NCBI GenBank assembly: GCA_910580105.1
Contig: CAJTWN010000003.1
Span: forward strand, 124,001 to 188,000
Length of the DNA: 64,000 nucleotides
DNA from: an uncultured Clostridia bacterium
Lineage (GTDB): Bacteria > Bacillota > Clostridia > Monoglobales > Monoglobaceae
Direction: 5' to 3'
Positions 18,507 to 26,825 of this stretch are shown in pieces (positions within the stretch are counted from its first letter, which is position 1; every line of letters begins with the position of its first letter). The notes beneath the pieces are model-generated. The model had not been told where the DNA came from and did no database searches. It was given only the letters and a program-made list of their open reading frames with translations. Both the position numbers and the translations under genes were made by a program.

Positions 18507-18559
18507 ATACCAACCGCCCGTCTTACCCGGAATATAGATTCCGGACATATTCTTTTTTC

Positions 18560-18588
18560 ATTATATAAATTCTTTCCTCCAAAGTCAA
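18560..18588 (-). promoter_or_regulatory. Sigma-A promoter of the tsaE operon
   Basis: Minus-strand TTGACT (18588-18583), 17 bp, TATAAT (18565-18560). It lies back to back with the promoter at 18598-18626, with nine bases between the two -35 boxes. Confidence 0.8.
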
Positions 18589-18597
18589 TAAAAACTA

Positions 18598-18626
18598 TTG
18601 AAAAGAGAAAGAAAGTCATATATAAT
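18598..18626 (+). promoter_or_regulatory. Sigma-A promoter of the dCMP deaminase gene
   Basis: TTGAAA (18598-18603), 17 bp, TATAAT (18621-18626); transcript start near 18633, leader about 33 nt with AAGGAGG before the ATG at 18666. Confidence 0.8.
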
Positions 18627-18665
18627 AAATCCATCAGACTCCAAGTCGAAAAAAGGAGGATAATT

Positions 18666-19160
18666 ATGCGTCTGGAAAGAGTTGACAAACACAATTATTA
18701 TCTGGATATTGCCGATACAGTTACCGAGCGCGGCACCTGTCTCCGCCGGAACTTCGGCGCCATCATTGTCAAAAACGATGAAATCGTAGCCACCGGCTAT
18801 ACCGGTGCGCCCCGGGGCAGAAAAAACTGTTCTGACCTTGGCTTTTGTATGCGTGAACAACTGCAAATTCCACGGGGAGAGCGATATGAACTCTGCCGCA
18901 GTGTTCATGCTGAAGCCAATTGTATCATTTCTGCCGCCCGGCGGGATACCATTGGCAGCATCCTCTATCTTGCAGGAAGAGATGTAAAAACGGGAGAATT
19001 GGTCGAAAATGCCTGCTGCTGTTCTATGTGCAAACGAATGGTGATCAATGCGGGGATTGACAAGGTCATCGTCCGCAACACCAAAACTGCATATACCGTC
19101 TATGCAGTTGACGACTGGATCGAAAATGATGACAGCCTGGAAGGCAAACTGGGCTATTGA
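18666..19160 (+). CDS. Cytidine/deoxycytidylate deaminase family protein (dCMP deaminase-like)
   Basis: Zinc-dependent deaminase, probably dCMP to dUMP for thymidylate supply. The 164 residues carry the HAE motif (RSVHAEANCI), the zinc ligand His and catalytic Glu. The second zinc motif is CCCSMCKRM where most relatives have PCxxC: the Pro is replaced by Cys, giving four cysteines in a short stretch. N-terminal RGTCLRRNFGAIIV and GYTGAPRG match the dCMP deaminase / ComEB group. Single gene with its own promoter and a terminator at 19293. A related role in competence (comEB) is not supported since no com gene adjoins it. Confidence 0.85.
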   Translation: MRLERVDKHNYYLDIADTVTERGTCLRRNFGAIIVKNDEIVATGYTGAPRGRKNCSDLGFCMREQLQIPRGERYELCRSVHAEANCIISAARRDTIGSILYLAGRDVKTGELVENACCCSMCKRMVINAGIDKVIVRNTKTAYTVYAVDDWIENDDSLEGKLGY

Positions 19161-19292
19161 CCCCATCCCACAGACCGGCAACCCGCTTGTTCCGGCGCAA
19201 GCAGCCGAACAGTTCCATACTCATTGCAAAAAACATCGAAATATCATTCTTTCTTTATTACATAATTAAATTCGAAATTTTTTCTGTTTTAT

Positions 19293-19319
19293 AAAAGTCC
19301 CTTTCGGGGGACTTTTTTT
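19293..19319 (+). terminator. Intrinsic terminator after the dCMP deaminase gene
   Basis: AAAAGTCCC and GGGGACTTTT arms around a short TTTC loop, then a run of seven T. It lies about 130 bases after the stop codon. Confidence 0.85.
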
Positions 19320-19341
19320 ACTGCAAACCAGCCGCGGTGCC

Positions 19342-19370
19342 TTTACATTTTCATGGGAATATGCTATCAT
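19342..19370 (+). promoter_or_regulatory. Promoter of the Gld-type ABC operon
   Basis: TTTACA (19342-19347), 17 bp, TATCAT (19365-19370), 32 bases before the ATG at 19403, which has GGAG at a good distance. Confidence 0.55.
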
Positions 19371-19402
19371 AAATTAACTTCTATTGAAAGGAGCACACAC
19401 AT

Positions 19403-20359
19403 ATGGAAAAACAACCGGCAATTGAAATTTCCGGTCTCGTCAAAGGCTATGGTGACCAAAAGGCATTGAACGGAATCAATTTCACTGTCAATAAAGGTGA
19501 AATTCTTGGGTTCCTCGGTCCAAACGGCGCGGGAAAGTCCACCACAATGAATATTTTGACCGGTTATCTCGCCGCCGATGCAGGCACTGTTAAAATTAAC
19601 GGCATATCAATTTTCGATGAACCCCGGGAAACAAAGAAAATGATTGGCTATCTCCCGGAAATTCCGCCCCTTTATGCCGATATGACCGTCCTTGAATATC
19701 TGCGCTTTGTCTTTGACCTCAAAATGGTCAAAGCAAATAGAGACACACATCTCACCCAGGTGATGAAATGTGTAAAAATACTGGATGTACAGAAACGGCT
19801 GATTAAAAACCTTTCCAAAGGCTACCGCCAGCGGGTTGGCTTTGCCCAGGCCCTGGTCGGAAATCCTGAAATTCTTATACTGGACGAGCCCACCGTGGGC
19901 CTTGACCCCAATCAAATCATGGAAATGCGCGCCCTGATACGCGCACTTGGGAAAGCGCATACCATCATTCTAAGCACCCATATTCTAGGCGAAGTTTCCG
20001 CCGTCTGTGACCGCTATATCATCATTAATCACGGAACGCTGGCCGCCGAAGGCAATCTGCACGATCTGGATGCCGGTGCCGGACAGGCAGGAATCTCCCT
20101 GCGGGTTAAAGGAACACAGGAAGAAATCACCCAGGCTCTTGCCGCAGGCAATCTTGACAACAGCATACAATTTCTCGGTTCTTTTGAAGATGGGACAGAA
20201 GATTTTATTATCTGTCAAAAGGAAGATGACATCCGTGAAAAACTATTTACCCTGTTTTCTGACCGCCGTCTTCCCATCCTGTCCATGTCGGCCAAAACCT
20301 CTTCTCTTGAAGAACTCTTTATCAAGGCAACCGGCCAGCCGGAGGTGAACAATCAATGA
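19403..20359 (+). CDS. ABC transporter ATP-binding protein (GldA-like)
   Basis: Cytosolic ATPase of an ABC-2 type system. The 318 residues show Walker A GPNGAGKSTTMNIL near residue 40, signature NLSKGYRQRVGFAQAL, Walker B ILDEPTVGLDP and the switch His in STHILGEV. The C-terminal extension of about 90 residues is usual for this group. It overlaps the next gene by four bases, whose product is the fused permease and GldG domain. In Bacteroidetes the GldA-GldF-GldG set is needed for gliding; in Clostridia the same set is common and its cargo is unknown. Confidence 0.9.
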   Translation: MEKQPAIEISGLVKGYGDQKALNGINFTVNKGEILGFLGPNGAGKSTTMNILTGYLAADAGTVKINGISIFDEPRETKKMIGYLPEIPPLYADMTVLEYLRFVFDLKMVKANRDTHLTQVMKCVKILDVQKRLIKNLSKGYRQRVGFAQALVGNPEILILDEPTVGLDPNQIMEMRALIRALGKAHTIILSTHILGEVSAVCDRYIIINHGTLAAEGNLHDLDAGAGQAGISLRVKGTQEEITQALAAGNLDNSIQFLGSFEDGTEDFIICQKEDDIREKLFTLFSDRRLPILSMSAKTSSLEELFIKATGQPEVNNQ

Positions 20360-22443
20360 AATCTATATTTTATAAAGAACTCCGCAGCTATTTCTTTTCG
20401 CCCATCGGCTATATTTTTGCGGGCGTATTTTTAATTTTGTGTGCCCTCTTCTTTGTTTCGGGTTCACTTTTGTATCAGACAGCAGATCTCACCTCGATGT
20501 TTTCCAATATCAACGTGGTCTATCTGTTTCTGGTCTCTATCCTGACCATGCGCCTGTTCTCTGAAGAACGAAATAAAAAGACGGATCAGCTGCTCTATAC
20601 CTCCCCGGTCAGCCTCGGTGACATTGTCCTTGGCAAATATATGGCCGCCGTGGCAGTCTTTGGTATCACCCTGGCTTTGTCTCTGGTCTTTCCGATGACC
20701 CTCTACGCATTCGGCAACCCGTCCGGCAGCGAAATTCTCGGTGCTTACATCGGCTTCATCCTGCTCTGGGGCGCTTTCATCTCGGTTGGCCTTTTCATTT
20801 CAGCATTGACGGAAAGTCAGATGATCGCGGCAGTTGTCACCTTCGGAACACTGCTGCTCGTCTATTATATTGACCAGATTGCCGCCGGCATCACAAACCC
20901 TGCTATCAAATCCTTTTTACAGTTCTTTTCCCTGATGCGCAGGTATAACGAATTCCAAAATGGTATTGTCAACCTTGCCCATGTCATCTACGACATTTCC
21001 TTTATCGTCCTGTTCATCTTTCTGACTGTCATGGTTCTCAAGGGCCGCAGATACAGTGACAAAAAATCCAAAACAGGGTTGACCATTCTGACAGCAATCG
21101 TTGTCGCCGGTATTCTTTTGCTCAATGGTATTGTCTCTGTGGTTACAGCAAAAATTCCGCTCAAGGCAGACCTTACCCATGACAAAGTCTATAGTTTCTC
21201 TCAGCAAACCAAAGAAGTCATGGCAAATCTAACGGAGCCCGTTGACGTTTATGCACTATATCCCGACACATTGGAAGGTGACCTCATCGTTGCCATTAAA
21301 GAATATCTCAGCCAATATGAGGCAATGAACAAAAACTTTAAAGTAACCTACAAAGACCCCTATGAAGATCCCTCTTTTGTTCGGCAGTATGGAACAAATG
21401 CCGGCGTCGGAACGGTCATCATCCAGAAGGGAGAAAAATATAAAACCTTGCCGCTGAATGACCTTTATACCCAGAACAGCGACAACGGCCAAGTGTCCGT
21501 AGACATGGAACAACAGATTACCAACGCCCTGATGTATGTAAATGGCAGCGGAAAAGATGTCAATGTTTATTTTACCCAGGGACACAACGAATTTTCAGCC
21601 GGACAGCTGAAGAACGAGCTTTCTTCTTCCGGTTATACAGTAAATACCATCAACATCGCTTTAAACGGCATTCCGGAGAATACAAATCTTCTGATTTGCG
21701 AAGCGCCTGAAAACGACTTCACCCAGGAAGAGCGGGATATGTTGGACACTTACCTGCAAAGAGGAGGTAAAGCAGCCTTTATCTTCACCGCAGGGACACC
21801 GGTTGGTGAACGGCTGGGCAGTTATCTTTCCGAATGGGGCATTACGCCGCACAACGATTATGTAATTGAAACAGATACAGACCGTTCCTACCGTTCACAA
21901 AACGGGATTCCGGCGCCGGCGCCGATCATGGAAGCGCACGAGATTACCCAACAGCTTCTGGAGCGGGATAACGCATTTATCGCTCCGGTTTCCTGCAGCT
22001 TTGGTATTTCAGAAACCAATCCACAGTACGCACAGGTTACATCCCTGCTTAATACAAGCAAAAAAGCATTCGGCACCCTCGACTTTGAATCGCAGACCAT
22101 GCAAAAAAAGGAAGGTGATTTTGAAGGTCCGCTTTCAATTGCAGCCTATGCAGAAAAAATGGACAGCGGCAGTATTTTGGTCCTGGGTTCTCTGCAATCT
22201 GTTGAATGGAGCGGTATTCTCAGCGACAGCAGCTATGCAAACGGAGACTTTATCCTAAACGCCTTCTCCTATATGACCGACAAAGGAGAAGTTCTGAATA
22301 TCCGTCCAAAGGTAATCAGTCCCGAAAACCTGACCATGACCGAAAAACAGGTCAAAACAGTCTCTATTCTGCTGCAATATGTTCTGCCCCTGCTTATCCT
22401 TGCGGCGGGACTCATCGTATGGCTGAGGAGGAGATATTTGTAA
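20356..22443 (+). CDS. ABC-2 permease fused to a GldG-type extracellular domain
   Basis: Protein of 695 residues in two parts. Residues 1-235 form a GldF-like ABC-2 permease with about six membrane helices (for example AAVAVFGITLALSLVF, FGTLLLVYYI). After a further membrane helix near residue 245-262 comes a large outside domain (about 270-660) of the GldG / DUF7088-like type, with VDVYALYPDTLEGDL, NVYFTQGHNE and a Rossmann-like ENTNLLICEAPENDF. The chain ends with a last helix and RRRYL. The start overlaps the ATPase gene by four bases; the stop overlaps the DUF4340 gene in a TAATG junction. Confidence 0.85.
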   Translation: MKSIFYKELRSYFFSPIGYIFAGVFLILCALFFVSGSLLYQTADLTSMFSNINVVYLFLVSILTMRLFSEERNKKTDQLLYTSPVSLGDIVLGKYMAAVAVFGITLALSLVFPMTLYAFGNPSGSEILGAYIGFILLWGAFISVGLFISALTESQMIAAVVTFGTLLLVYYIDQIAAGITNPAIKSFLQFFSLMRRYNEFQNGIVNLAHVIYDISFIVLFIFLTVMVLKGRRYSDKKSKTGLTILTAIVVAGILLLNGIVSVVTAKIPLKADLTHDKVYSFSQQTKEVMANLTEPVDVYALYPDTLEGDLIVAIKEYLSQYEAMNKNFKVTYKDPYEDPSFVRQYGTNAGVGTVIIQKGEKYKTLPLNDLYTQNSDNGQVSVDMEQQITNALMYVNGSGKDVNVYFTQGHNEFSAGQLKNELSSSGYTVNTINIALNGIPENTNLLICEAPENDFTQEERDMLDTYLQRGGKAAFIFTAGTPVGERLGSYLSEWGITPHNDYVIETDTDRSYRSQNGIPAPAPIMEAHEITQQLLERDNAFIAPVSCSFGISETNPQYAQVTSLLNTSKKAFGTLDFESQTMQKKEGDFEGPLSIAAYAEKMDSGSILVLGSLQSVEWSGILSDSSYANGDFILNAFSYMTDKGEVLNIRPKVISPENLTMTEKQVKTVSILLQYVLPLLILAAGLIVWLRRRYL

Positions 22444-23789
22444 TGAAACACTTAAAACGCAACCTGATTCTGGGCTGTCTCGCCCTGGCATTATTAATCG
22501 GCGGTTATCTTTTTGCTGTAAACTGGCAGCCCGCCCCCAATACCGCGGAAGACTCTGCACCGGAAATCAAAACATATCCCATTTCCACCCTTGCGGCAGC
22601 AGAGATAAAAGAAATTCAGGTTATCCGCAATGAAATCTCTTATACAATTACCAAAGATAACGCCGGTACCTATCGGCTGGATGGCCTTTCGCTGAATCTT
22701 TCCCCATCGGTACTGGCTGCACAGTTTTCGGCCCTTTCCACCTTCACTTCCACACAGCCACCGATCACCATCGGCGGCAGAGAAGCAGATTTCGGCCTTT
22801 CTTCTCCCACAGCTGTTGTAAAGCTGAAAACAGATACAAAGGAAGAAACTTTCCGTCTGGGAACCGAAGTTCCCGGCGGAGAAGGTACCTATTTTGCACC
22901 GGAAAACAGTGACAGTGTTTACATCCTTTCTTCCAGCCAGACGGACGGTATTCTGCGGGATCTCAGCGCACAAAAGAACACCACCATCCTCACCCTTGAT
23001 CCTGCATCAGTTTCGGCATTTACCCTGAAAGACCATAACCAAATCTTATTTGATGCAAGAGATTATCAGGAAGGCGACAAGCTCCTCAACGCAGTCAGCC
23101 CTACTTGGGTAATGACATCTCCTTATTTCGAAGGCCTCAGTACAGACCGGTTCACAGAATTCCTCGAAAACTTCAAAGAGGTGACTGCGCTTTCCTTTGT
23201 TGAAGACAATGTGCAGGATATAGCACCCTTCTTCAAAACAAACGACCTGACGGTCTCCTATACCACACAGGACGGAGAAACACACACGCTCCGTTTGGGG
23301 GACACAGCGCAAGACGGAAATATCTATGCCTGTCTGGATCAAAACGGGAATATTTTTACTGTTTCACCCAGTCTTTTATCCGCAGTCAAAGAAGCTGATC
23401 CTGTTTATTTCATTGATAAACTGGTTGCCCTCTTTATGCTGGATGATATTGCTTCGGTTGAAATAAAGAATGGTGAAAAACAATACCGTATGGAACTTAC
23501 AAACGAGGATGGAACTGAAACTTACCGGTTAAATGGTGTTTCCACCGACCAAACCGCCTTCCAGCAGGCATATAAAAAGACTGCCGGAATCCTGTTTCAA
23601 AAAATGTATGATGGAGATGTAACGGGTCAGCCATCACTGCAAATCATCTATACCCTGAAAAACGGGCAAAGCGATACCACCAGTTACTATCCTCTTGACG
23701 AGCGGAATTATGTTGCCGTCCGCAGCAACGGAACCAAAGTTTTGGTTCTCAAAAATTATTTGGATGACATCTTTCTGCTTCTTAGATAA
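22443..23789 (+). CDS. DUF4340 domain-containing membrane-anchored protein
   Basis: Protein of 448 residues with one N-terminal membrane segment (about residues 7-25, LILGCLALALLIGG) and a long outside part made of repeated beta-rich DUF4340 units; examples are SSPTAVVKLKTDTKEETFRLG and NDLTVSYTTQDGETHTLRLG, which look like repeats of one module. The start at 22443 is set by GGAGGAG and by the TAATG overlap with the GldFG gene; the open frame continues upstream but would read through GldFG in another frame. DUF4340 proteins regularly follow GldG-type genes and are thought to belong to the same complex; the function is unknown. Confidence 0.88.
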   Translation: MKHLKRNLILGCLALALLIGGYLFAVNWQPAPNTAEDSAPEIKTYPISTLAAAEIKEIQVIRNEISYTITKDNAGTYRLDGLSLNLSPSVLAAQFSALSTFTSTQPPITIGGREADFGLSSPTAVVKLKTDTKEETFRLGTEVPGGEGTYFAPENSDSVYILSSSQTDGILRDLSAQKNTTILTLDPASVSAFTLKDHNQILFDARDYQEGDKLLNAVSPTWVMTSPYFEGLSTDRFTEFLENFKEVTALSFVEDNVQDIAPFFKTNDLTVSYTTQDGETHTLRLGDTAQDGNIYACLDQNGNIFTVSPSLLSAVKEADPVYFIDKLVALFMLDDIASVEIKNGEKQYRMELTNEDGTETYRLNGVSTDQTAFQQAYKKTAGILFQKMYDGDVTGQPSLQIIYTLKNGQSDTTSYYPLDERNYVAVRSNGTKVLVLKNYLDDIFLLLR

Positions 23790-23835
23790 CAAAAGAAAAT
23801 AAAGTTTTACACATTTACTTTAAATAAAGAAAGGT

Positions 23836-25485
23836 ATGGTACACACAATGGAATTTATCATGGACATGGTACATCACAACCCGGGCGAAGCCCCCTTTAG
23901 TACCGCATTTTTAAACCCTGAAAAATTAGCGGAATACGGCTATAATGCCCAGGTCTTCAAACACATTAATACCGCTATTACATTTGAAAATTATGATCCC
24001 GAAATTTTTCCGGAAGGTTCTGCCGAAAAGGCATGGATGGATGACTTCTCAAAAGGCATTGCGGAAGAAATCCGGAAAGCAAAACAGGCCGGCCTGAAGG
24101 TATACTATCACATCGACCTCTTTGTTCTTCCCAAGCGGATGGTAGAAAAATACAAAGAAGAAATCTGTAATGCAGATGGAAAAATTGACCTTTATAAAGA
24201 AAAGACCCTGGAAATCCACAGAGCAATGTTTGACGAACTTTTCACCCGTTTTTCTGATGTGGACGGACTGATCATCCGCGTGGGTGAAACCTATCTGCAC
24301 GATACCCCCTATCATACAGGGAACGGGGCAGTGGCCTATGGCGATAAGTCCGCAGAGAAAGACGCCTTTGTCTTTTTAATTAACTTCTTGCGGGATGAAG
24401 TCTGCCAAAAACACGACCGCTATCTGTTCTTCCGCACCTGGGACTGTTTCCCGGACCGCTTCCATGCAGACAAAAATTATTATCTGGACGTAACAGACCG
24501 CATCGAACCCCACGAAAAACTTATTTTCTCCATCAAACATACCGCCCTTGATTTCTGGCGCCGCGTCCGCTTCAATGACTGTTTAACAGCAGGAAAACAC
24601 CGTCAGATTGTCGAAGTGCAGTGTCAGCGCGAATATGAAGGCAAAGGTGCCTATCCCATGTATGTTATGGACGGCGTCATTAATACATTTGAAGAATACA
24701 AAACACCGCGGGGACTGAAGGACATCAAAAATCATCCGTTGATTTGCGGAATGTATACCTGGACACGAGGCGGCGGCTGGCATGGTCCTTACATCAAAAA
24801 TGAATTTTGGTGTGACCTCAATGCCTATGTAATTGCACAATTTTCAAAAGACCCATCCAAAGGTGAAGAAGAAATTTTTTATACATATACCCGTGAAAAA
24901 ATGGGCCTCAGCCAGAAAGATGCAGAAGCTTTCCGCAGTCTCTGTCTGCTAACCCAGCGCGGCGTTCTGAAGGGCCGCTATATCGAGTCCTATGACGAAG
25001 ATTGTCTCCACGAGCGTATAGTTCCCTGCGGCAACTGGATGCGGGATGACAAGCTGGGTGGCCTTGACCAGCTGAAGGAAGCCTTTGCCTTCCTCTATGA
25101 CCATCAAACGATAGACAAGGCTCTGGACGAAAAGAAGGAGGCGATGGAAATTTGGCAGGAAGCGGCCGCTTTGGTCAGAACCATCCATTTTTCCGATTCG
25201 AAACAGGCGCATTATGTTGACCTTTCGGTACGTTATGGTCTCTGTCTTTTTACCATAGTTTATCATGGCTGGCAGGTTATGGCAGAAGGATACAAAGGCG
25301 ATAAAACCGGTGCTTATGACCATTGCCTTATCTCCGAGGCTATTGCCGCGTATGATAAAGCATGGGAAGCCTATCGCGAACTGGAAAAGGAAGAGGACTG
25401 TCCTTCTCTTTACCGGAACGAATACTGGGATTGTCCCGGACTTGATACAAGCGTCAATCGCTATCGTACAAAATGCGAAGGGTAA
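23836..25485 (+). CDS. Putative glycoside hydrolase-like TIM-barrel protein, resembling GH67 alpha-glucuronidases
   Basis: Cytosolic protein of up to 549 residues, no signal peptide. I recognise no firmly named family, but the order of blocks resembles the GH67 alpha-glucuronidase barrel: DVDGLIIRVGETY (residue about 135), LFFRTWDCFPDRF, EKLIFSIKHTALDFWRR, IVEVQCQREYEGKGAYP (compare the QITQEY element of GH67), and YTWTRGGGWHGPYIKNE. Glu and Asp in these blocks are candidates for catalysis. Two starts are possible, 23836 and 23848; the AAGG is too close to the first, so the second (MEFIMDMVHH) may be right. It follows the DUF4340 gene by 46 bases without a clear promoter and ends at a strong terminator. 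Next to uxuA it would fit release of glucuronate; that is inference. Confidence 0.6.
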   Translation: MVHTMEFIMDMVHHNPGEAPFSTAFLNPEKLAEYGYNAQVFKHINTAITFENYDPEIFPEGSAEKAWMDDFSKGIAEEIRKAKQAGLKVYYHIDLFVLPKRMVEKYKEEICNADGKIDLYKEKTLEIHRAMFDELFTRFSDVDGLIIRVGETYLHDTPYHTGNGAVAYGDKSAEKDAFVFLINFLRDEVCQKHDRYLFFRTWDCFPDRFHADKNYYLDVTDRIEPHEKLIFSIKHTALDFWRRVRFNDCLTAGKHRQIVEVQCQREYEGKGAYPMYVMDGVINTFEEYKTPRGLKDIKNHPLICGMYTWTRGGGWHGPYIKNEFWCDLNAYVIAQFSKDPSKGEEEIFYTYTREKMGLSQKDAEAFRSLCLLTQRGVLKGRYIESYDEDCLHERIVPCGNWMRDDKLGGLDQLKEAFAFLYDHQTIDKALDEKKEAMEIWQEAAALVRTIHFSDSKQAHYVDLSVRYGLCLFTIVYHGWQVMAEGYKGDKTGAYDHCLISEAIAAYDKAWEAYRELEKEEDCPSLYRNEYWDCPGLDTSVNRYRTKCEG

Positions 25486-25510
25486 TTCATCCTTTATACA
25501 TTTCTATCCA

Positions 25511-25537
25511 AACTCCCCATCCGGGGAGTTTTTTTAT
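25511..25537 (+). terminator. Intrinsic terminator before uxuA
   Basis: Perfect arms AACTCCCC (25511-25518) and GGGGAGTT (25523-25530), 4-nt loop, then seven T. It separates the GH67-like gene from the uxuA operon. Confidence 0.9.
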
Positions 25538-25778
25538 TCCTCCGTCCCCGTCTCATTTTCTTATCATACTTTCTGCCACTGTTTTCTCCCCGCTGCCTTT
25601 GCATTCTTAAAAATATTGTGAAAAAATACTATCAAGATCCTCTCCCGCAAAATGTTAAAAAAACTGAGCAATATTTGCACATTTTTAAGCAATTATTCAT
25701 AGTGATTTTCTTTTGTTTTCATGATATGATAAGAGTAAGAAATTATGTTTATTACCAAATCATTGGGAGGTATTTTGT
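25538..25778 (+). promoter_or_regulatory. uxuA upstream region with a -10 but no clear -35
   Basis: TATGAT at 25725-25730 is a good -10. The position 17 bp upstream reads GTGATT, a poor -35. The region is AT-rich. A weak -35 fits a promoter that needs an activator, for which the AraC-type gene at 28911 is the only candidate in the window. No clear operator repeat was found. Confidence 0.4.
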
Positions 25779-26822
25779 ATGAAGATGACATTTCGCTGGT
25801 ATGGCAGCGATGACCCCGTCACCCTTGATAATATCCGGCAAATCCCCGGGATGACCGGAGTGGTTACGGCGGTCTATTCCGTACCCGCCGGTGAAGTATG
25901 GCCGACAGAAGAAATTGATCGGATGAAAAAAGAAGTCAATGACAAGGGCCTTGAAATGGAAGTCATTGAAAGTGTCCCTGTTCATGAAGATATAAAACTG
26001 GGACGGGGTGATTATAAGCGCTATATTGAAAATTATAAAGAAAACATCCGCCGTCTGGCAAAAGCCGGCGTTAAATGTATCTGTTATAACTTTATGCCTG
26101 TATTTGACTGGACCCGTTCCAGACTTGACCAGCCGCTTCCGGATGGTTCCAACGCCCTGGTTTATTATAAAGAAGACGTGGATAAAATGGATCCCACCAA
26201 ACTTGCCCTGCCGGGCTGGGACGCTTCTTATTCTACTTCTGAGATGAGCCAATTGATTGATGCCTACAAAACACTGGGAGAAGAGGGGCTGTGGAAAAAT
26301 CTTGACCATTTCATCAACGAAATCCTCCCTGTTGCGGCAGAATGTGACGTCAACATGGCCATTCATCCGGATGATCCGCCCTGGCCGATCTTTGGCATTC
26401 CGCGCATCATCACAACCGAAGAAAATATCGACCGTTTTCTTGCGCTTTATGACGATGTTCATCATGGTCTTACCCTCTGCAGCGGCAGTCTGGGTTGTGC
26501 AAAGTTTAATGACTATGCAGCTATGGTTCGTAAATATGCCGGAATGGGCCGTATTCATTTTGCCCATGTACGCAATGTAAAAATTCTAGACGATGGTTCT
26601 TTTGAAGAAAGCGCCCACTATTCCCCCTGTGGCTCATTGGATATTGTCGAAATTTTAAAGGCATACCACGATGCCGGATTTAACGGTTATCTGCGGCCCG
26701 ACCACGGCAGAATGATTTGGGGCGAAACCGGAAAACCGGGCTACGGCCTCTATGACCGGGCTCTCGGCGCGATGTATATGACCGGAATTTGGGAAACACT
26801 TGACAAATGTAAAGGAGAATAA
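25779..26822 (+). CDS. uxuA: Mannonate dehydratase
   Basis: Dehydrates D-mannonate to 2-keto-3-deoxygluconate in the glucuronate branch of hexuronate catabolism. The 347 residues have the family blocks VPAGEVWP, CYNFMPVFDWTRSRL, AIHPDDPPWPIFGIPRI (metal ligands), SGSLGC, RIHFAHVRNVK and RPDHGRMIWGE. Start at 25779 follows GGGAGG. It is followed after three bases by the SDR oxidoreductase that should make its substrate from fructuronate. UxaC, KdgK and KdgA, which complete the pathway, are not in the window. Confidence 0.95.
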   Translation: MKMTFRWYGSDDPVTLDNIRQIPGMTGVVTAVYSVPAGEVWPTEEIDRMKKEVNDKGLEMEVIESVPVHEDIKLGRGDYKRYIENYKENIRRLAKAGVKCICYNFMPVFDWTRSRLDQPLPDGSNALVYYKEDVDKMDPTKLALPGWDASYSTSEMSQLIDAYKTLGEEGLWKNLDHFINEILPVAAECDVNMAIHPDDPPWPIFGIPRIITTEENIDRFLALYDDVHHGLTLCSGSLGCAKFNDYAAMVRKYAGMGRIHFAHVRNVKILDDGSFEESAHYSPCGSLDIVEILKAYHDAGFNGYLRPDHGRMIWGETGKPGYGLYDRALGAMYMTGIWETLDKCKGE

Positions 26823-26825
26823 AAA

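Noticed and set aside
25752..26567. Long minus-strand open frame across uxuA
   Set aside because: Antisense to a well-conserved enzyme; no start signal or family resemblance.
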